From: Tetrapyrgos nigripes | Lineage: Eukaryota; Basidiomycota; Agaricomycetes; Agaricales; Campanellaceae | DNA length: 64,000 bases | Assembly (NCBI GenBank): GCA_013368315.1 | Contig: JAACJM010000006.1 | Location: 558,001-622,000 of the forward strand | Direction: 5' to 3' | Part shown: positions 12,324 through 24,642 of the stretch, in pieces | Numbering within the stretch: position 1 is the first letter of the stretch | Layout: every line of letters starts with the position of its first letter | Made by a program: the position numbers and the translations under genes | The notes under the pieces: model-generated | The model's input: the letters and a program-made list of their open reading frames with translations, nothing else | Told to the model about the DNA's origin: nothing | Database searches by the model: none

Positions 12324-14256
12324 ATGGCTAACTCAAGCTCTGAGCAACCATTCACGCTCTTCGGCAGTCTTACCGCTGCTCGTAATACCTCCCAGGAGTA
12401 CCCTGTGGCTGAGCTCATCAAAAAGCTCATCGAAACGACTGGCTACGAAGTGTGCTCTCCTTCGTACCCTAGGTTTACTCTATCCTCCTACCAGTTTATC
12501 TCGCAAGCTCGAGACATTCGCGACCGCATCAATCAATTGTGCAATAAAGTCGAGACCAGCAATGTCAACGAGGACTCCTGGACTTCCTTCGAGGAATATA
12601 GCGACCTTATTGATCCAACGGAAGAGTGCGTATCCCAAGTATACTGCCCGTCAACTGACGTGCTAATCATGGTTACTCGTTTGCAGTGTCTTGTTCAGAT
12701 TTCTTCTCGCAGCAGAGAAGGAGTCTAACGTAGATTCTACTTCTTTCTCCACCATGAAAGAATATCGTACATGGAGTGATGAATGGGAAGGCAATCGCAT
12801 GATCATTGACCACGCATTGCAGGATCTTTTCAAGCTTAGACCGACGGTAATGGAGAATAATACTTACTCTTCTGGATCGTTCACCTCTGACTTGATTGAT
12901 ACAGTCGACGACCGAAGCGCATATCAAGTCCCTCAAGAGACAGGATGACAAAGCTTACACTCAGTATCTTATCAGAAGGATGGACAAGGCGCTGAGGGAA
13001 CTTCGCGAGAAGAACTTCACCCCGCAAGACGCTATCAGTAAACATGCTCCAGAGATCCTTACAACTTGGAGTGACGTCGACCGACTCATATGGGAGAAGC
13101 CTGATGTAGAGGATGTGAGTTTCATCCATGGAGACAACATGGACACGCATCCCTCATACTAATCATTATCATTCGCAGACAAACGTTATCTGGAATACCA
13201 AGACTATCAAACTCCTCATCGGTGCTTTCGAGGTAGCAGCTCGCGATAAATACTCGAAAATGTCTCAAGAACTCAAGAAACCGGATGTCGTGAAGAAATT
13301 AGTCGAGTAAGTAACGTAATAAACCGCCATGACCACTATTTTTCTCGGACTGACAAATTCTTCTCAGCTTGGGCAAGAGTATCAAGGACTTGGTTGAGAA
13401 GAAGAAAACACCAGAGGAAGTCCAGAAAGGATTTGATGGCTTTGTCGTAGTGGTCCAGGCGAGTAACGAAAATTCTTTCCAACGTCCTTATCTCTAATCC
13501 GCCATGTCTAGGATGATAATCACTCGACTCCCAGAAAAGTCAACTATGGCGATCTCGTGCCTCTCGCCCATGACATTCGTCGCCCATTCTTTGGGCAAGC
13601 CGCTATGCTTCTCAAATTCTTCAAGCTGCTTGTCGATCGTGCTGATCAGTCAAACGTGGAGCTCGTGAACCATTTGAGCGAGTAAGTTTTCCGCATATAA
13701 GAATTGATATTGGTTAACTCGTGCTGATGTCCGTAGTGTTATGGAGGTCCTGAGGAAGGCTTTAGAGGACAGCAAACAAGCCGTAACCACGTTGGCTACC
13801 GACATCTCTCAAGAACGCAAACAGCAAGTTGATAATCAATTTATGGAAGCAGAAATACAACTCAAGGGCTTCTCCTCCAAAAGGCTGAGGGTAAGATTTA
13901 CACTGACTACGAATGGATTATTGTATTCACGAACATTCTCTTTTGTCTCTATAGCTTCCGGACACGGAACGCATCGCTTGGGAGGACAAGATCAAGAAAG
14001 CGAGAGAAACGGACGCTAACCATATGAAACGGTTGAGGAACTTGAACACCACAAAGGTATGAATCATTTCGAGTTTCCATTTGAGATGGGGATATTTAAA
14101 CACCTATACAGACTGCACCAGCTCCAGACGCTCCAGAGAAGATGGTTACGATTAATATTACAGTAAAGCAGCCAGGTAAACCTGGATCTCAGAGACCAAA
14201 ACGAGAGTTTACTTGTAAGCAATCTATTATGATTTCCTATTCCTTCAGCGCATTGA
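12324..14256 (+). CDS. Orphan predominantly helical protein, about nine exons
   Basis: Starts MANSSSEQPFTLFGSLTAAR at 12324. The frame passes through about nine exons with good splice sites: introns near 12626-12686, 12847-12911, 13114-13179, 13304-13367, 13459-13511, 13682-13736, 13889-13953, 14057-14111 and 14214-14248, ending TSH-stop at 14256. The product is roughly 450 residues, mostly charged amphipathic helices (LIRRMDKALRELREKNFTPQ, IKDLVEKKKTPEEVQKGFDG, KFFKLLVDRADQSNVELVNH) and a basic Pro/Lys-rich C-terminus (KQPGKPGSQRPKREF). No signal peptide or membrane helix is seen. I do not recognise a domain. Head to head with the gene ending at 8914; nothing shows they work together. Confidence 0.65.
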
Positions 14257-14269
14257 TGATCTGGGCATA

Positions 14270-14645
14270 CTAGGCACCATTAACGGTGGTATGAGGATGA
14301 CCACCTTCCTTTGGCACATCTCCGCAAATCATCTCACGGATAAAGGGGAAGTTATGATTAACCCAGTTTTCAAGAGTGCGAAAGGGCAGACAATAGATAT
14401 GGATCAGGAAGTCAAGAATGTTGACAAAGACCTGATCCTTGAGCTCTCTTAAGCTCTGGTTGGGCGATCGTCGTTGTGACCCATACGAGTTCAAGTATAC
14501 CCTTTCGAATTCCAAGTAGCCTTCCATTGTATAGTCGTAGTGTACACTAGTAGTTTCAAGTTGCAACATGATGAACGTTTGAGCCCGGTACATTCAATCT
14601 CTCCGCCAATCTTTCTACTTTAAGCTTAAGGTCGTCCATCATCGG
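14270..14645 (-). CDS. Possible small gene, convergent with the preceding one
   Basis: A minus-strand ORF of about 87 codons from the ATG at about 14530 reads MEGYLEFERVYLNSYGSQ and ends HPHTTVNGA. Its composition is balanced (aromatics, no low complexity), unlike random ORFs here. Just upstream another stretch reads MMDDLKLKVERLAERLNV, which could be a first exon, but I could not join them in frame with the visible GT/AG sites. Its end is only 14 bp from the end of the convergent gene. No domain recognised. Confidence 0.3.
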
Positions 14646-14795
14646 CCGTCTACGCTGGCGGTGGCTTCCTCTGTTCCTCATCCTTGCGCGGTATGTCCGG
14701 GCCACGGCCGGGCCGCCTTATCGCCCACTGTGACGACCGTGACCACCTGTGACATTTGTGTCACTTGCAGTTTGATACGCAACCTGCACCACGAA

Positions 14796-15602
14796 ATGGC
14801 TACCAAGTACGTCTGTACCTGTCTTTTACGCCCAAAGGGAGCACCATTGAAGGCCAGCTAGGTCTCTCGCCTCATGCATCTTCTGTAAAATCATCAAAGG
14901 TGCGTCTTCTCCGAGAAAATTTGGAATTTCTGCTCAATCTTTTGTAGGTGAAATACCGAGCTACAAGCTTGTCGAGACCGAGCTTTCGTGAGTCTCTTGA
15001 ATAGTCCTCAACACAGTACCTGACCATGCGGATAGGTTCTCTTTCATGGATATCGGACCACTTTCAAAGGGACATGCTTTGATTATCCCTAAGTGTACGC
15101 CCACTCTTTTTTTCCTCCTCATTTTTCGTCTCACCGAGGCATACTCCCGTAGACCATGCGGCAAAGATGCATGAACTTCCGGATGAATACCTGGCGGATG
15201 CTATGCCCATTGCGAAGAAGATTGCGCTAGCACAGGGAGCCGAGAACTACAATATTTTGCAGAATAACGGAAGATTGGCTCACCAGGTGCGTTTTCAGTT
15301 TGACTAATTATTGGCATTGTCCTGACTGTATTCTTGCTATCCCGCCCCTCTGGTCACTGTGTGCGTCAAAAACACTGTATTTTCCGACTGGTACACCTCT
15401 GCGACAATCCCAATCACGGTGTTTCCTTACCGACTTCCGCCTCGATCCCACTCCAACCACTCTTCAGCTTGTTGATCACGTCCATTTCCACGTCATCCCA
15501 AAGCCCAACGAGGAAGAGGGTCTCGGAGTTGGCTGGCCTTCGCAGACGCCCAGTAAAGAGGAGTTGCAGAAGACTTGTGATGATTTGAAGGGCAAGCTGT
15601 AA
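14796..15602 (+). CDS. HNT1: HIT-family (HINT/Hnt1-type) nucleotide hydrolase
   Basis: Small protein of about 130-140 residues in six short exons, the usual size for HINT proteins. The first exon gives MATK, the second SLASCIFCKIIKG with the Cys pair typical of the family, then EIPSYKLVETELSFSFMDI, PLSKGHALIIPK, KMHELPDEYLADAMPIAK and NILQNNGRLAHQ. The last exon has the histidine triad HVHFHVIPKP and ends LKGKL. HINT proteins hydrolyse adenosine phosphoramidates such as AMP-lysine, in cytosol and nucleus; the triad's middle histidine is the nucleophile. Introns are about 50-70 nt except the last, about 170 nt. The start is chosen because it joins in frame through the first GT-AG intron to the CIFCKI exon. 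All motifs are present, so it looks functional. Confidence 0.88.
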
Positions 15603-17130
15603 TAGACTGGCGTAGAAAGCATGAGGACTGGTGGAAGGAAATATATGGATAATAGGATGCAATGGCAAATCGTACCGAGTCGAGGAATGTTGGCGCAACT
15701 TTGTACCATCTTTAACGTGTAATGACAACGACTTCTACCCTCAAACAGCCCTTGCCAATGCGTGTGATATTACCACTCCGCCGCTCTGCCCGACTCTTCG
15801 TTTTCTCATACACTTAAATGGCGATCCTACCTTTCGCGTTTCCTCAGTTCTGAATGGCACGGCATCACGCTATTGGACCGTCAGCGACGAATCTCAATGT
15901 TCCCAGCCTGTAGCCAATCATCATCTTGGGAGGACGTCCTCCATTTAGCGAAACAAAACGTTGAAACTTCTTTTGCCATGGTAGCCTGCGGTCTTGGCGT
16001 ATTCAACGTATTCAGCAAACTGCGAATACAATATGCGATCCACGTTTTCGGGCTCTTGGTACGATGTGTACCGGCTCTCATTGAAGACTCTGCTTGGTCT
16101 AGTCTGGTTTTTTGTGCGCGGCCTCAGTGGTTCTTACTCTCTGCGTCACGGTCAACCTACAGGTTAACGTTTTCCTCTCGGCGGCTTCATCTGAGCCTGG
16201 ACTCAGCAATATATAGATACTTTTATGATGGGCCTTGTTGCTGGTTCTTTTCAGCTTTCGCAATTCTGCTCACCGCCAAGGAGGTGCCAAGGCCGCAGCA
16301 GAACAAACCTCCGTTGCTAACTAGTAACATATTCCAAGTGTTACAAATCTGCTCCACTGTATTCCTTCAAGAGTCTTTTCAGCGATCGCTTAATAGTTTG
16401 CGGCGGCTTAGTCAAAATTTCTCCGTTAAGCGGTGAAGCTTATCGCCCAATTACAGCAAATTATGATCCTTGGCACTCGCCTGATTGTAGTTCAGGGTTA
16501 GGTTTGCACGTTTGGAAAATGAGTTTCAAAGCTTAAGGATAACAATGACAAGGACTTCCTTTGGTGAGCAGTCTCACTGAATATTTGAAGGAGGAACATA
16601 TCTTAACGGTCTCATCCCAAAAAGCTTTCAAAAGCGCTTCCCTCAATCTTCCTCTTCATCGATGTCTGTTTTCTCGTTCTTTTCCTCGGACAGGGTTGAT
16701 ACAATTAGACCTTCTCAGATTGGCGATCACTTTCTTGGCAGACATTAAAAACCGGAAGAACCACACCTTTTGAAGCCCGCTTCTAGGCGATTGGCGAAGA
16801 TGGACCGTGGAGCAGCAACAAACTTCTTTATCTCGCTTTTGGTTGAACAATGGAATGTTACTCGACTATTGCAAATGTGCGCAACGTCCGTCTGTCGTGG
16901 TTGCCGTTTGCAATCGTAAATTTGACCCAACGACAATCAATTGTTACCTTAATTCGCCTATCCTTTATAACCAACTGCAACCCCTTGCCTGGTCTCCGAC
17001 TGGCTCCCCCACTAGACTCTCTTTCTCCTTTCTCTTTTTCCCCTCTCTTTCCTTTTTTAATCCTACTCTCTTCCGTTCTACTTTTCCAGCGTTTCAGTTC
17101 ATTCGCAAAAGCTTCCTTCAATCCTCCAAA
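15603..17130. other. Intergenic, 1.5 kb, with unassigned exon-like pieces
   Basis: No complete gene. On the minus strand 15945-16085 a stretch reads YTSYQEPENVDRILYSQF then AEYVEYAKTAGYHGKRSF before a stop and looks coding. On the plus strand 16250-16320, after a TTTTCAG acceptor, FRNSAHRQGGAKAAAEQT precedes a stop. Neither extends into a traceable gene. 16980-17120 is C/T-rich, as fungal promoters often are, and lies directly upstream of the transporter gene. Confidence 0.35.
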
Positions 17131-19118
17131 ATGTCTTCCTACGACAACTACAATTCTGGTAATTCGGAAGGAAAGCCAAGAGTAAGCACACTGGCCCGTC
17201 GAGTTCATGGCTGGTCCTGGCAAGCGGTCTGTCGTCCTTCTGCTGGTCTCTTCAAGTTACGTTCTGACTTTCTACGTGGGATGATCTTTTATGGCCATTC
17301 TTTCCTCCTCTCGATGCACCATTTCCCTACGCTGCGGACGCTGTAGTTTCCAATCGGAATGGGAACTGGAGCAGTCTACGTCACCCTGTCTGGTATTAAA
17401 GACCGTAACTCGACTCTAACAACTATCGAAACAATATTCTACTTCCTGAACATGGCGCTCTTCCTGTTAAACACGATGACCTTGGCTATTCAGGCTATCG
17501 GTACGTGGACTCGTAATGTTCTGGAATTGTCTTCTGACAAAACTGCAGTCTATCCTAAACAGGCCTGGCGACTCATGCAAGATCCTGTCAAAGGGATTTT
17601 CGTGCCACTCGTCGTATGTCTGGGTTCCTGTTTTTTCTTGACTCAATCACTCACATTCATCTTTCTCGACAAACTCAAGGTCTTGTCCTTCGCCACGATC
17701 ATAATCGGTACCATAAACTACGCTTTCCCAACTGGCCATGTCTCCGCTAGTTTGATCTACGCGCTTTTCTGGTGTGTCTGACTGCCCTTCTTATGCGCCA
17801 TGTCCACTTCATATATCTTTCTTGCTTCACCAACTCTATGCCACTCGAATTCCAGGGTTTATGTGACATTTGCATGCGTAACATGCTTCCCAATGTTGAT
17901 GATCTGGTTTAACAAGCCTCATGATCTCACTAAATTCACTCCTGCGTACGCTTTCTTGATCTTCCCGATGGTGAGCCGTTCCTCTGTTGCTGGTCCTCAT
18001 TTCTTCAATGTGCAATTCCGCAGATGCTTGTAGGAGTCGTGGCGTTCAACGTTCTGAAAACTATGGATCCATCAGACACGAGGGCCGTTGGGGTATTGTT
18101 CGTCGGATACTTCTTCCAAGGTGCGTTTGACATTCACGCTATTTATGAAAAGGACTAATGTCCTCGTTCTTCAGGCCTCGGATTCTTCATGACCTTCATC
18201 TACATCGTCATCTACGTCATAAGGATAATGACCGTACGTCCTTTTGGTTCTTAATGTTCTCTATATTCTGATTTATGCAGACTGGCTTCTTGGATGGCCA
18301 TCAAGCCAATGGTGCCTTCGTTGCTTGCGGACCCCGTAAGTTCTTTGCGTCTTTGGCCATCACCCTTACTAAGTTATCCTTCAGCTGGTTTCACCGCTCT
18401 TGCACTCATCAACCTTGGTGACCATGCTAGAGACATGTACGATCGTTTCAACCTTTGTCGGTGAGAGTAACTTATAAAAATATCTATCCACAGCCTCGAC
18501 ATCCACAACCTCATAACCCCGCAAGCCGGTGAAATCTGGTACGCTGGGAGTGTCATGGCAGCTCTGATGCTGTACGGCTTGGCAGTATTCTTGTTCTTGT
18601 TTGGTGTGCTTCCGTATTGGTTCAAGATCCACAAACACCTGAACGAGATCCTTGGATGTGAGTATTTAGACGATTATATTTCATACTCTTGTTGATCGCA
18701 GCACCGTCAAGGCTGGGCTTTGACTTTCCCCAATGGTGAGCGACCATTCCTTGATCTTTTTTTTCGGAGTGCATTCGTTGACCCTGTCGCAGTCGGATGG
18801 ATCAACACCACGAGCACGCTTGGCGGCGTCCTCAACATCAGAGGCTTCCGAACAGTACACCTCATTATGACTGTTCTTATCTTCATTACTTGGTTCATTC
18901 TTATTGTGCTCACCGCTATGGCGTTCTGGAAGGGTCTTATCTTCTTCTCAAAGGAGGAGGACGTTCTAAAGGATACATATGCCGTCAAAGAGTCAGATTC
19001 AGACGAGAAGAACTGGAAGAAATTATCGTTCAGTGATGGCCATCCCCCGAACCATGATGCGATGGCTCCACCTTTACACTCGGGCGTCTACAGCGCTAAT
19101 GGAGTCAGGATGGTCTGA
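17131..19118 (+). CDS. SLAC1/TehA-family transporter (voltage-dependent anion channel, C4-dicarboxylate/malate type)
   Basis: Starts MSSYDNYNSGNSEGKPRV at 17131; exon 1 ends RVHGWSWQA and the next exon starts FPIGMGTGAVYVTLSG, containing the family signature MGTGAV. Later exons give YPKQAWRLMQDPVKGIFV, VLSFATIIIGTINYAFPTGH, LTKFTPAYAFLIFP, VAFNVLKTMDPSDT, FFMTFIYIVIYVIRIMT, GFTALALINLGDHAR, ITPQAGEIWYAGSVMAAL and WINTTSTLGGVLNIRGFRTV, then a last helix and a polar tail ending SANGVRMV. Ten hydrophobic helices can be counted, the family norm (PF03595). Introns are 45-125 nt. Known members move malate, sulfite or other anions across the plasma membrane; the substrate here is unknown. Upstream lies a C/T-rich tract. 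Complete and apparently intact. Confidence 0.88.
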
Positions 19119-19569
19119 AGTCGGCCCTCTGGCACACATCCAAACGGACTTCAATAAAACATTGTCCCGACAGGCTCCCTCTCTTCTTCTTAGTTTCTAT
19201 CTTGTATGTTTCTTGGACATTTTGGTTGCGAAACACGTATTATTAGCATGGCACTTCTTCCCTTATCTCTTTGCGCTTAGAAACAACTCACAAGTTGTCT
19301 AGAATTTACTATAGGCTCTAAATTGGTGGATACTTATACACATCACCTATTACCTTATATTCGCTCTCATGGACACTCCTCGTCGTACATATTGCACAGT
19401 CAGACTTTTCTAAAGCATTTAGCTTACTGTTACTTGGACTGTTTTGTATCGAATACTGAACCTTTTTACTTACGAGTAACCCCTAAAGCGTGTGAATCCA
19501 TCACTATGATCTCGAGATCTTCCACTTGCCGCGGCATCTTCCGGTACTTCTCTGATCTCGACCTCCACT

Positions 19570-21352
19570 ATGTTCGCAGAAAGCGAAGCGGAAGATGCTC
19601 AGCATGCGTTTAAGGACATACCAGTCATGTAAGTAGACTTTCCCGTGTTCACCGGTTCGTTTATACAACTCTGTCTTCCAGTGATTTGGCCAACATCTCT
19701 AACAACGACACAGCGGCCAGGAAAGCTCTAGCGCGGGAGATAAGAGACGCTTGCATGAATGTTGGGTTTTTCTACGGTACGCCTATGTCCAATCCACTCG
19801 ATCTTAAGCTCCCTTGCTAGATCATTAACTCCTCCTGAAAGTGAAGAACCACGGTGTATCAGAATCAGTCATACAAGACGCGTTCAGCAACTCCAAGAAA
19901 TTCTTTGCATTACCTCTTGACGCAAAAATGAAGGTACGCGCCCGTACGGATTCAGGCCAAATAGACTCCAACTGATATCTCTCTGCCGATTCTTTCTCAG
20001 ATTGAAAATAAGACCACGCCCAACTTCAAAGGCTATTCTCCACTGCTCAGTGGTAACAACGACCCTAATAATAAAGGCGATCTGCAGGAAGGGTTCGAGT
20101 TTGGTTGGGAAGACCCTCCAGTCGAAGCACAGGATATCGCGAACCAAAATGTGACTCCGAAGGAAAACGGGAACAATGATGGAGTGATGGCTGGTGCAAA
20201 CGTCTGGCCCGAAGAATTGCCCGAATTTCGTTTGGCTTCATTGAGATACTAGTGAGTATGCTTAACTCAGCGCTCAGTCACACTGATGAGACAATTTGTC
20301 GCCCCCAGTCACGCTCTTGTTAACTTAGGCAAATCGCTCTTTCCTATGTTCGCACTTGCATTAGGATTGGAGGACAATTTCTTCGAAGATAAAGTGTGTT
20401 TGTCTAGCTTTCGTCACTCCATGCGGAAAACTTGATTATAGCATGCTTGCGTTCTGTGGATCTAGACTAGACACTCCGCCGCCCTTATGCGTATGCTTTA
20501 TTATCCGCCTCAAACAGGGCCTGTAGATGACCGTATTATTGGCATTGGAGCTCATACTGAGTGAGCCTTTCAGTTTTGTGATATCTGGTAATCTTATGAT
20601 ATTGATCCAATGTCTGCTAAGTTGGGAGGCAAGTACCTTTCTAATTACATGTCTAATTCGCCTCTTATTGGAACAGTGCTTTACCATACTATGGCAAGAA
20701 CCCGGAATCCAAGCGCTCCAAGTGTTGAATGCGAAGAAGGAGTGGATCAATGCTCCTCCAATCCCTGGTACGTACTTCGTTAACGATCTTATAAGAGACA
20801 GACGACGATGCTAATAACATTCATAGGTACTTTCGTCGTCAAGTAAGTTCCTACGCTCTTTCAGCATTGATATCAAAGCTCCACGGAGTGGGCATTCTGA
20901 GCCGTGACGGCTAATTCACTCTTGATTCTTAATTCTCTTCCCGATTGTCTTTGAATTGTAGTCTGGGTGATCAACTTGCTAGATGGACGAGTAAGTACAT
21001 TCCATCGCATGTCTTCACGCATTGAGAGGTTCCCTCTAACTCTCCTTATCCTTCATTGAATGAAATCAACTTCTCGCTTCCTACCAGACGATATCTTTAA
21101 ATCAACGGTCCATCGCGCAATCAACCGAAGCGGTGTGGAGAGGTACTCGATCCCGCTGTTTTTTGGAACTGACTACGGAGTTAGGCTGGAGGTAAGTGAC
21201 TCTACAGATCCGACATCATCCTTTAATCGTCATATCTTGTTTGTTATTAGCCCATTCCTGGATGCGTCAGTTCCTCTCGACCGATGAAATATGAGGTAAT
21301 CACAGCCGGGGAGTATGTAAAGGCTAAACTCGCTGAAACTTATGGACATTGA
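19570..21352 (+). CDS. 2-oxoglutarate/Fe(II)-dependent dioxygenase, isopenicillin N synthase-like
   Basis: Starts MFAESEAEDAQHAFKDIP; exon 2 begins IDLANISNNDTAARKALARE with GFFYVKNHGVS, the conserved N-terminal domain (DIOX_N). The C-terminal oxygenase domain shows IGIGAHTDWECFTILWQEPG (iron-binding His and Asp of the HxD motif), VVNLGDQLARWTN, STVHRAINRSGVERYS (distal iron-binding His, and RYS for 2-oxoglutarate) and a C-terminus AKLAETYGH. These residues indicate an active oxygenase. The HTD segment exists only if a 7-nt microexon (20622-20628) is spliced in, with a GC-AG intron after it. About 340 residues, normal for the family. Substrate unknown; fungal relatives act in secondary metabolism or gibberellin-like oxidations. 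The first ATG in frame before the conserved domain was taken as start. Confidence 0.88.
20622..20628 (+). other. 7-nt microexon followed by a GC-AG intron
   Basis: The bases TTGGGAG between CTAAG and GCAAGTACC supply the second and third bases of the Asp codon plus Trp and Glu of HTDWECF. Without them the exon ending GCTCATACTGA and the one starting TGCTTTACC cannot join in a sensible frame. The intron after it starts GC and ends AACAG at 20676. Confidence 0.8.
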
Positions 21353-22135
21353 CATCTGTATACTAACAATTACAAGACAAGAATAAAATTTAATTCACTT
21401 GATACCAGCCAATGCTAAACGCAGGGCTTTTGTACGGGGACTCGGACGAGAGAAAAAGAACAGTATCAACATGATGTGCGTGATAAAAAGACTCGAGGAA
21501 TCCTTCGGTGTAGTCCGCCACTGGCTATACGGAGAATGTATCTGTCATTACGAGGCCCTTTAGGATCTCGTTCTTATAACCTGACGCTCCCGTGTGTGGC
21601 TGTGCTCGATGCGTCTCCTATTCAGTCGGCAAGCTCCGATCATGCCGGTATGCCGTTTCTTCACTACTGGTGCCATTTCATGCGTGGTCTGCCATTTGAC
21701 GCCCGTCATTGCTCATTGCTGCTCACCATCCATGAGGGTTACAGCGTTACGAGGTCCTTTAGGGACTTGTTCTTATAACCTGAGGTTTCCGTGCGTGGCT
21801 ATGCAATTTAAATATACGATTTTCTCGAGATTTTCCCACTAATTTCCGATTCGGAATCCAGAATCGAACAGTTGACAGCGCTCATTTAGCACTTGCCAAT
21901 CACTTCCTTTCCTTTGGGCCTCGTCATTGCCACACGCATTGGTGGCCCACATCTCCTTCATTCAGTACAACTAACTGCATGATTGCATGGAGAAGACTGA
22001 GACGATGGAGTAGAGATGTCGCCCCTATTTCGTGCCGGTTCGGCATCTACCATCTGTTCGTAAATTATCCGTTTGACGTGGCAAAAGGTTTCTTTTCCCC
22101 TCTTTGAGTCTGGGTCATTTGTACTTAAAAATGTT
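21353..22135. other. Intergenic, with a diverged direct repeat
   Basis: No gene seen. Two similar blocks of about 65 bp, starting with TTACGAGG near 21547 and 21747 and sharing TCTTATAACCTGA and GTGTGGCT/GCGTGGCT, lie 200 bp apart. They create short Leu/Cys-rich ORFs with no domain. This may be an old terminal repeat or MITE remnant. Confidence 0.4.
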
Positions 22136-24345
22136 CTCCTCAGGTAGGCGTGACACTCCATATTGTGTTTCTACTCAAGCCTATTGCATTTTAGTCGGAC
22201 CAAATAGAGAGAATACTTCAAGGATTTCGCGATACTCCCCTGCGTATCCGTGCGCTCTGCTTCCAGATTCCTCAGAAACCATCACTACTCTCGCTACTTG
22301 TCACTCTCATATCGGAGGTGATTCGTACTCCTCTACCTGCACCCAATCCTAAACTCCAGTATTCTCCGCTCAACTCGAGTTTGGGCTGGGTGACCGAGTC
22401 TTTGGCAGCGTTATATATAATCTCATCAAGTACGATACTTGGGAACCTTATCCACCTCAGGAGACGATAGAGGTACATGTCCAAGCTTTCATGGATTAAA
22501 TTCCAGGGCTTTGACCGTGGATATCTTACCTGCTAGGACAGTATTCGTGGAGCTCAGATACTCCCGCCCACGTCGGGATGCCTGACTACCACCACATTCC
22601 TCTTGGTTTAGTAGCTTTACTGCGACAGGAATCATGGAGGCATTCACTTTTCAGCATCCCTGACTTCGCCCCCAGGATAATCCGTACCTACTTGAGCACG
22701 AGGAAGCTCTATCCCTTTGACCTGCGTAACAAGACGGATATTTCAAGTTGGTACTTGGAAACGACATTGCGCCACCTTCATACCTCCCAGGAGAGCATAC
22801 TTGTCCAGGTCTTCTTAGAAGATCCGCCAGCAACAGCCCTAGCTGTACTCAAGCCGTTTATATCCTGCTTTCATGCAAAGCTGGCTGACGTCGACCTGGA
22901 TCTTCTCGGAACCCATTGCTTCTTTTTCCAGCTGTGCTGGAAGTCTCATTGGACAGTGCACGCTGAGCTACTCAAGAATGGTGCAGCCAGGTGAATTTCG
23001 TTGTTCATTTCGAAACTGTGCCGTCAATTACTTTCTGGACCATACGACAAGGACCTTGTGAATGCGTTGGGAGGGTCATTTACGTTCATTGCTGACTCGG
23101 CAAATCTCTTTGGGCCAAAAATCTTCGAGATTGCGCTTCAATATGGTTTTCTGAAGTCAGTGCTTTGGTATTTGATTTATCAGGGGGACGAATACTGACC
23201 GACAACTTATGCCAACATCGACGCGAGCGAAGAGATGTGTCGCTGCGTGTCATTTCTCTCTACTTTCATTGTCGAAACAAAGATCATTCGAAGACTCGAC
23301 CATGCAATGGCACAGATCCCAAAGAGCATTGATCTCGAAGGGCTACTCCAATCAGCTCCTTCAAAGATCATCCCTTGGTTCTTTCAGGAGTTTTGTACAG
23401 TCTTTTACGATCGTCGCGCACTATTACAAGAGGAATTCAGGCTGTCCTACAAACTTGCTCTGAGATGCGACAATAAGGATGTGAGTCCATCGCTTTTCAT
23501 GCATCGTATATTTTTGATAACAGACTCTCATTCACCAGTGTCGTGTACGGGCCTTTTCCGACTCCTCCGCTGTAACCTGTTCTCGATGGTTGTCCTGATA
23601 TAACATTGTCCCGTTGTACAGGGTGCTATGAAGAAGTCTACTGCTCAAAAGAATGCCAAAAGAAGTGTTGGAAGGAAGGGCATCGCCTCAAGTGTAAGGT
23701 GATGAAAAGTGCTGAGACAGGACGGTCTCAGAAATGTAGGCTTTTTGTTTCCTGATGGGCTCTCGCCATGAACTGACGCTTGCGGTGTAGTACCTCTCGA
23801 TGTCCGTTTTCTTGTCGACCCATCGACCCGACCCCGCCAGATACGCTTTCGCCGTATGCTTATACACAAGTATATTTGTGCATTCGCGAACTAATCAGCG
23901 GGCTCTTTTCAGATCGGCCGAACACGTCCCTCCTAATACTCCACTCCTGCTTCTTGATTTTAGAATAGGAATGCTCTCGAACCAAGATCTTCCCATACCC
24001 AAACGAATCACCTGGGGTGAGATTGAGGAGCAAGAGATCTGGGGAGATAGTCCGGAACGGGATCAAAGCGCTGTAATTCTTGCAGCATTGAAGGACCCAT
24101 GGAAAATTGCTGTATTGTGTATCTTTCCTTTCGGTGAACGGACGAGACCAATCACCGATGCGTACTGGCTTCAGACAGTAGAGCTTCCCACTTTGGTTCC
24201 TTCAAGTTCGGAAGGGAGACATGGTAGCCGTGCCATGGTGCAAATTGGATGTAGTCGATTTGGATTTATCTTACTTGACGAGGAAAATGTGGACCATCGC
24301 TGCGCGTGGCACGAGAACGGGGGGCCCAAAAATAGTGATTGGTGA
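22136..24345 (+). CDS. MYND-type zinc-finger protein
   Basis: The clear part starts in an exon with QYSWSSDTPAHVGMPDYHHI and continues LVALLRQESWRHSLFSIPDF and helical repeats (LYPFDLRNKTDISSWYLE, ALAVLKPFISCFHAKLAD). The MYND finger is split by an intron: CRVRAFSDSSAVTC in one exon, then GCYEEVYCSKECQKKCWKEG and HRLKC in the next, giving the Cys/His ligands in the usual order. The C-terminal part reads WGDSPERDQSAVILAALKDP, ITDAYWLQTVELPTLV and ends GGPKNSDW at 24345. Such proteins are abundant in mushrooms; MYND fingers bind proline-rich peptides, but the target here is unknown. The 5' end is uncertain: ATG at 22136 is only one possibility. A truncated paralogue of its C-terminal part lies at 56565-56963. 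Confidence 0.65.
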
Positions 24346-24420
24346 TGGTGGGAATTGCCAGCCAAGCAGAAGGAGGAGCTAATGAGTATAGCCACACGCA
24401 GAAACGACGTAAGAACGAAT

Positions 24421-24451
24421 CCTTCGTAATCCCTCGTAATCCCTCGTAATT
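24421..24451. repeat. 11-bp tandem repeat downstream of the MYND gene
   Basis: The unit CCCTCGTAATC is repeated about three times in the 300-bp convergent gap between the MYND gene and the reductase gene. Otherwise I see nothing in 24346-24642. Confidence 0.7.
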
Positions 24452-24642
24452 CTTCTCGTCGCTCGAAATGGAGTGGAGCAGATTTGGAATTGGATATGTG
24501 CGTAACTAAGATGCATTGCTATTCTTTCGATGTTGCTTCGATGGCATTAAGATGCGGACACTAACATTGTGAGTATTTTTCTGGGGGTTTGTACATTTGC
24601 TTGAAATTTTAGCTATAAGTAAATGGAGGACACATGTCCCCG

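Noticed and set aside
15873..16436. 187-codon plus-strand ORF
   Set aside because: Composition is unlike a protein family I know, it overlaps a more coding-like minus segment, and it is crossed by probable splice and promoter sequence.
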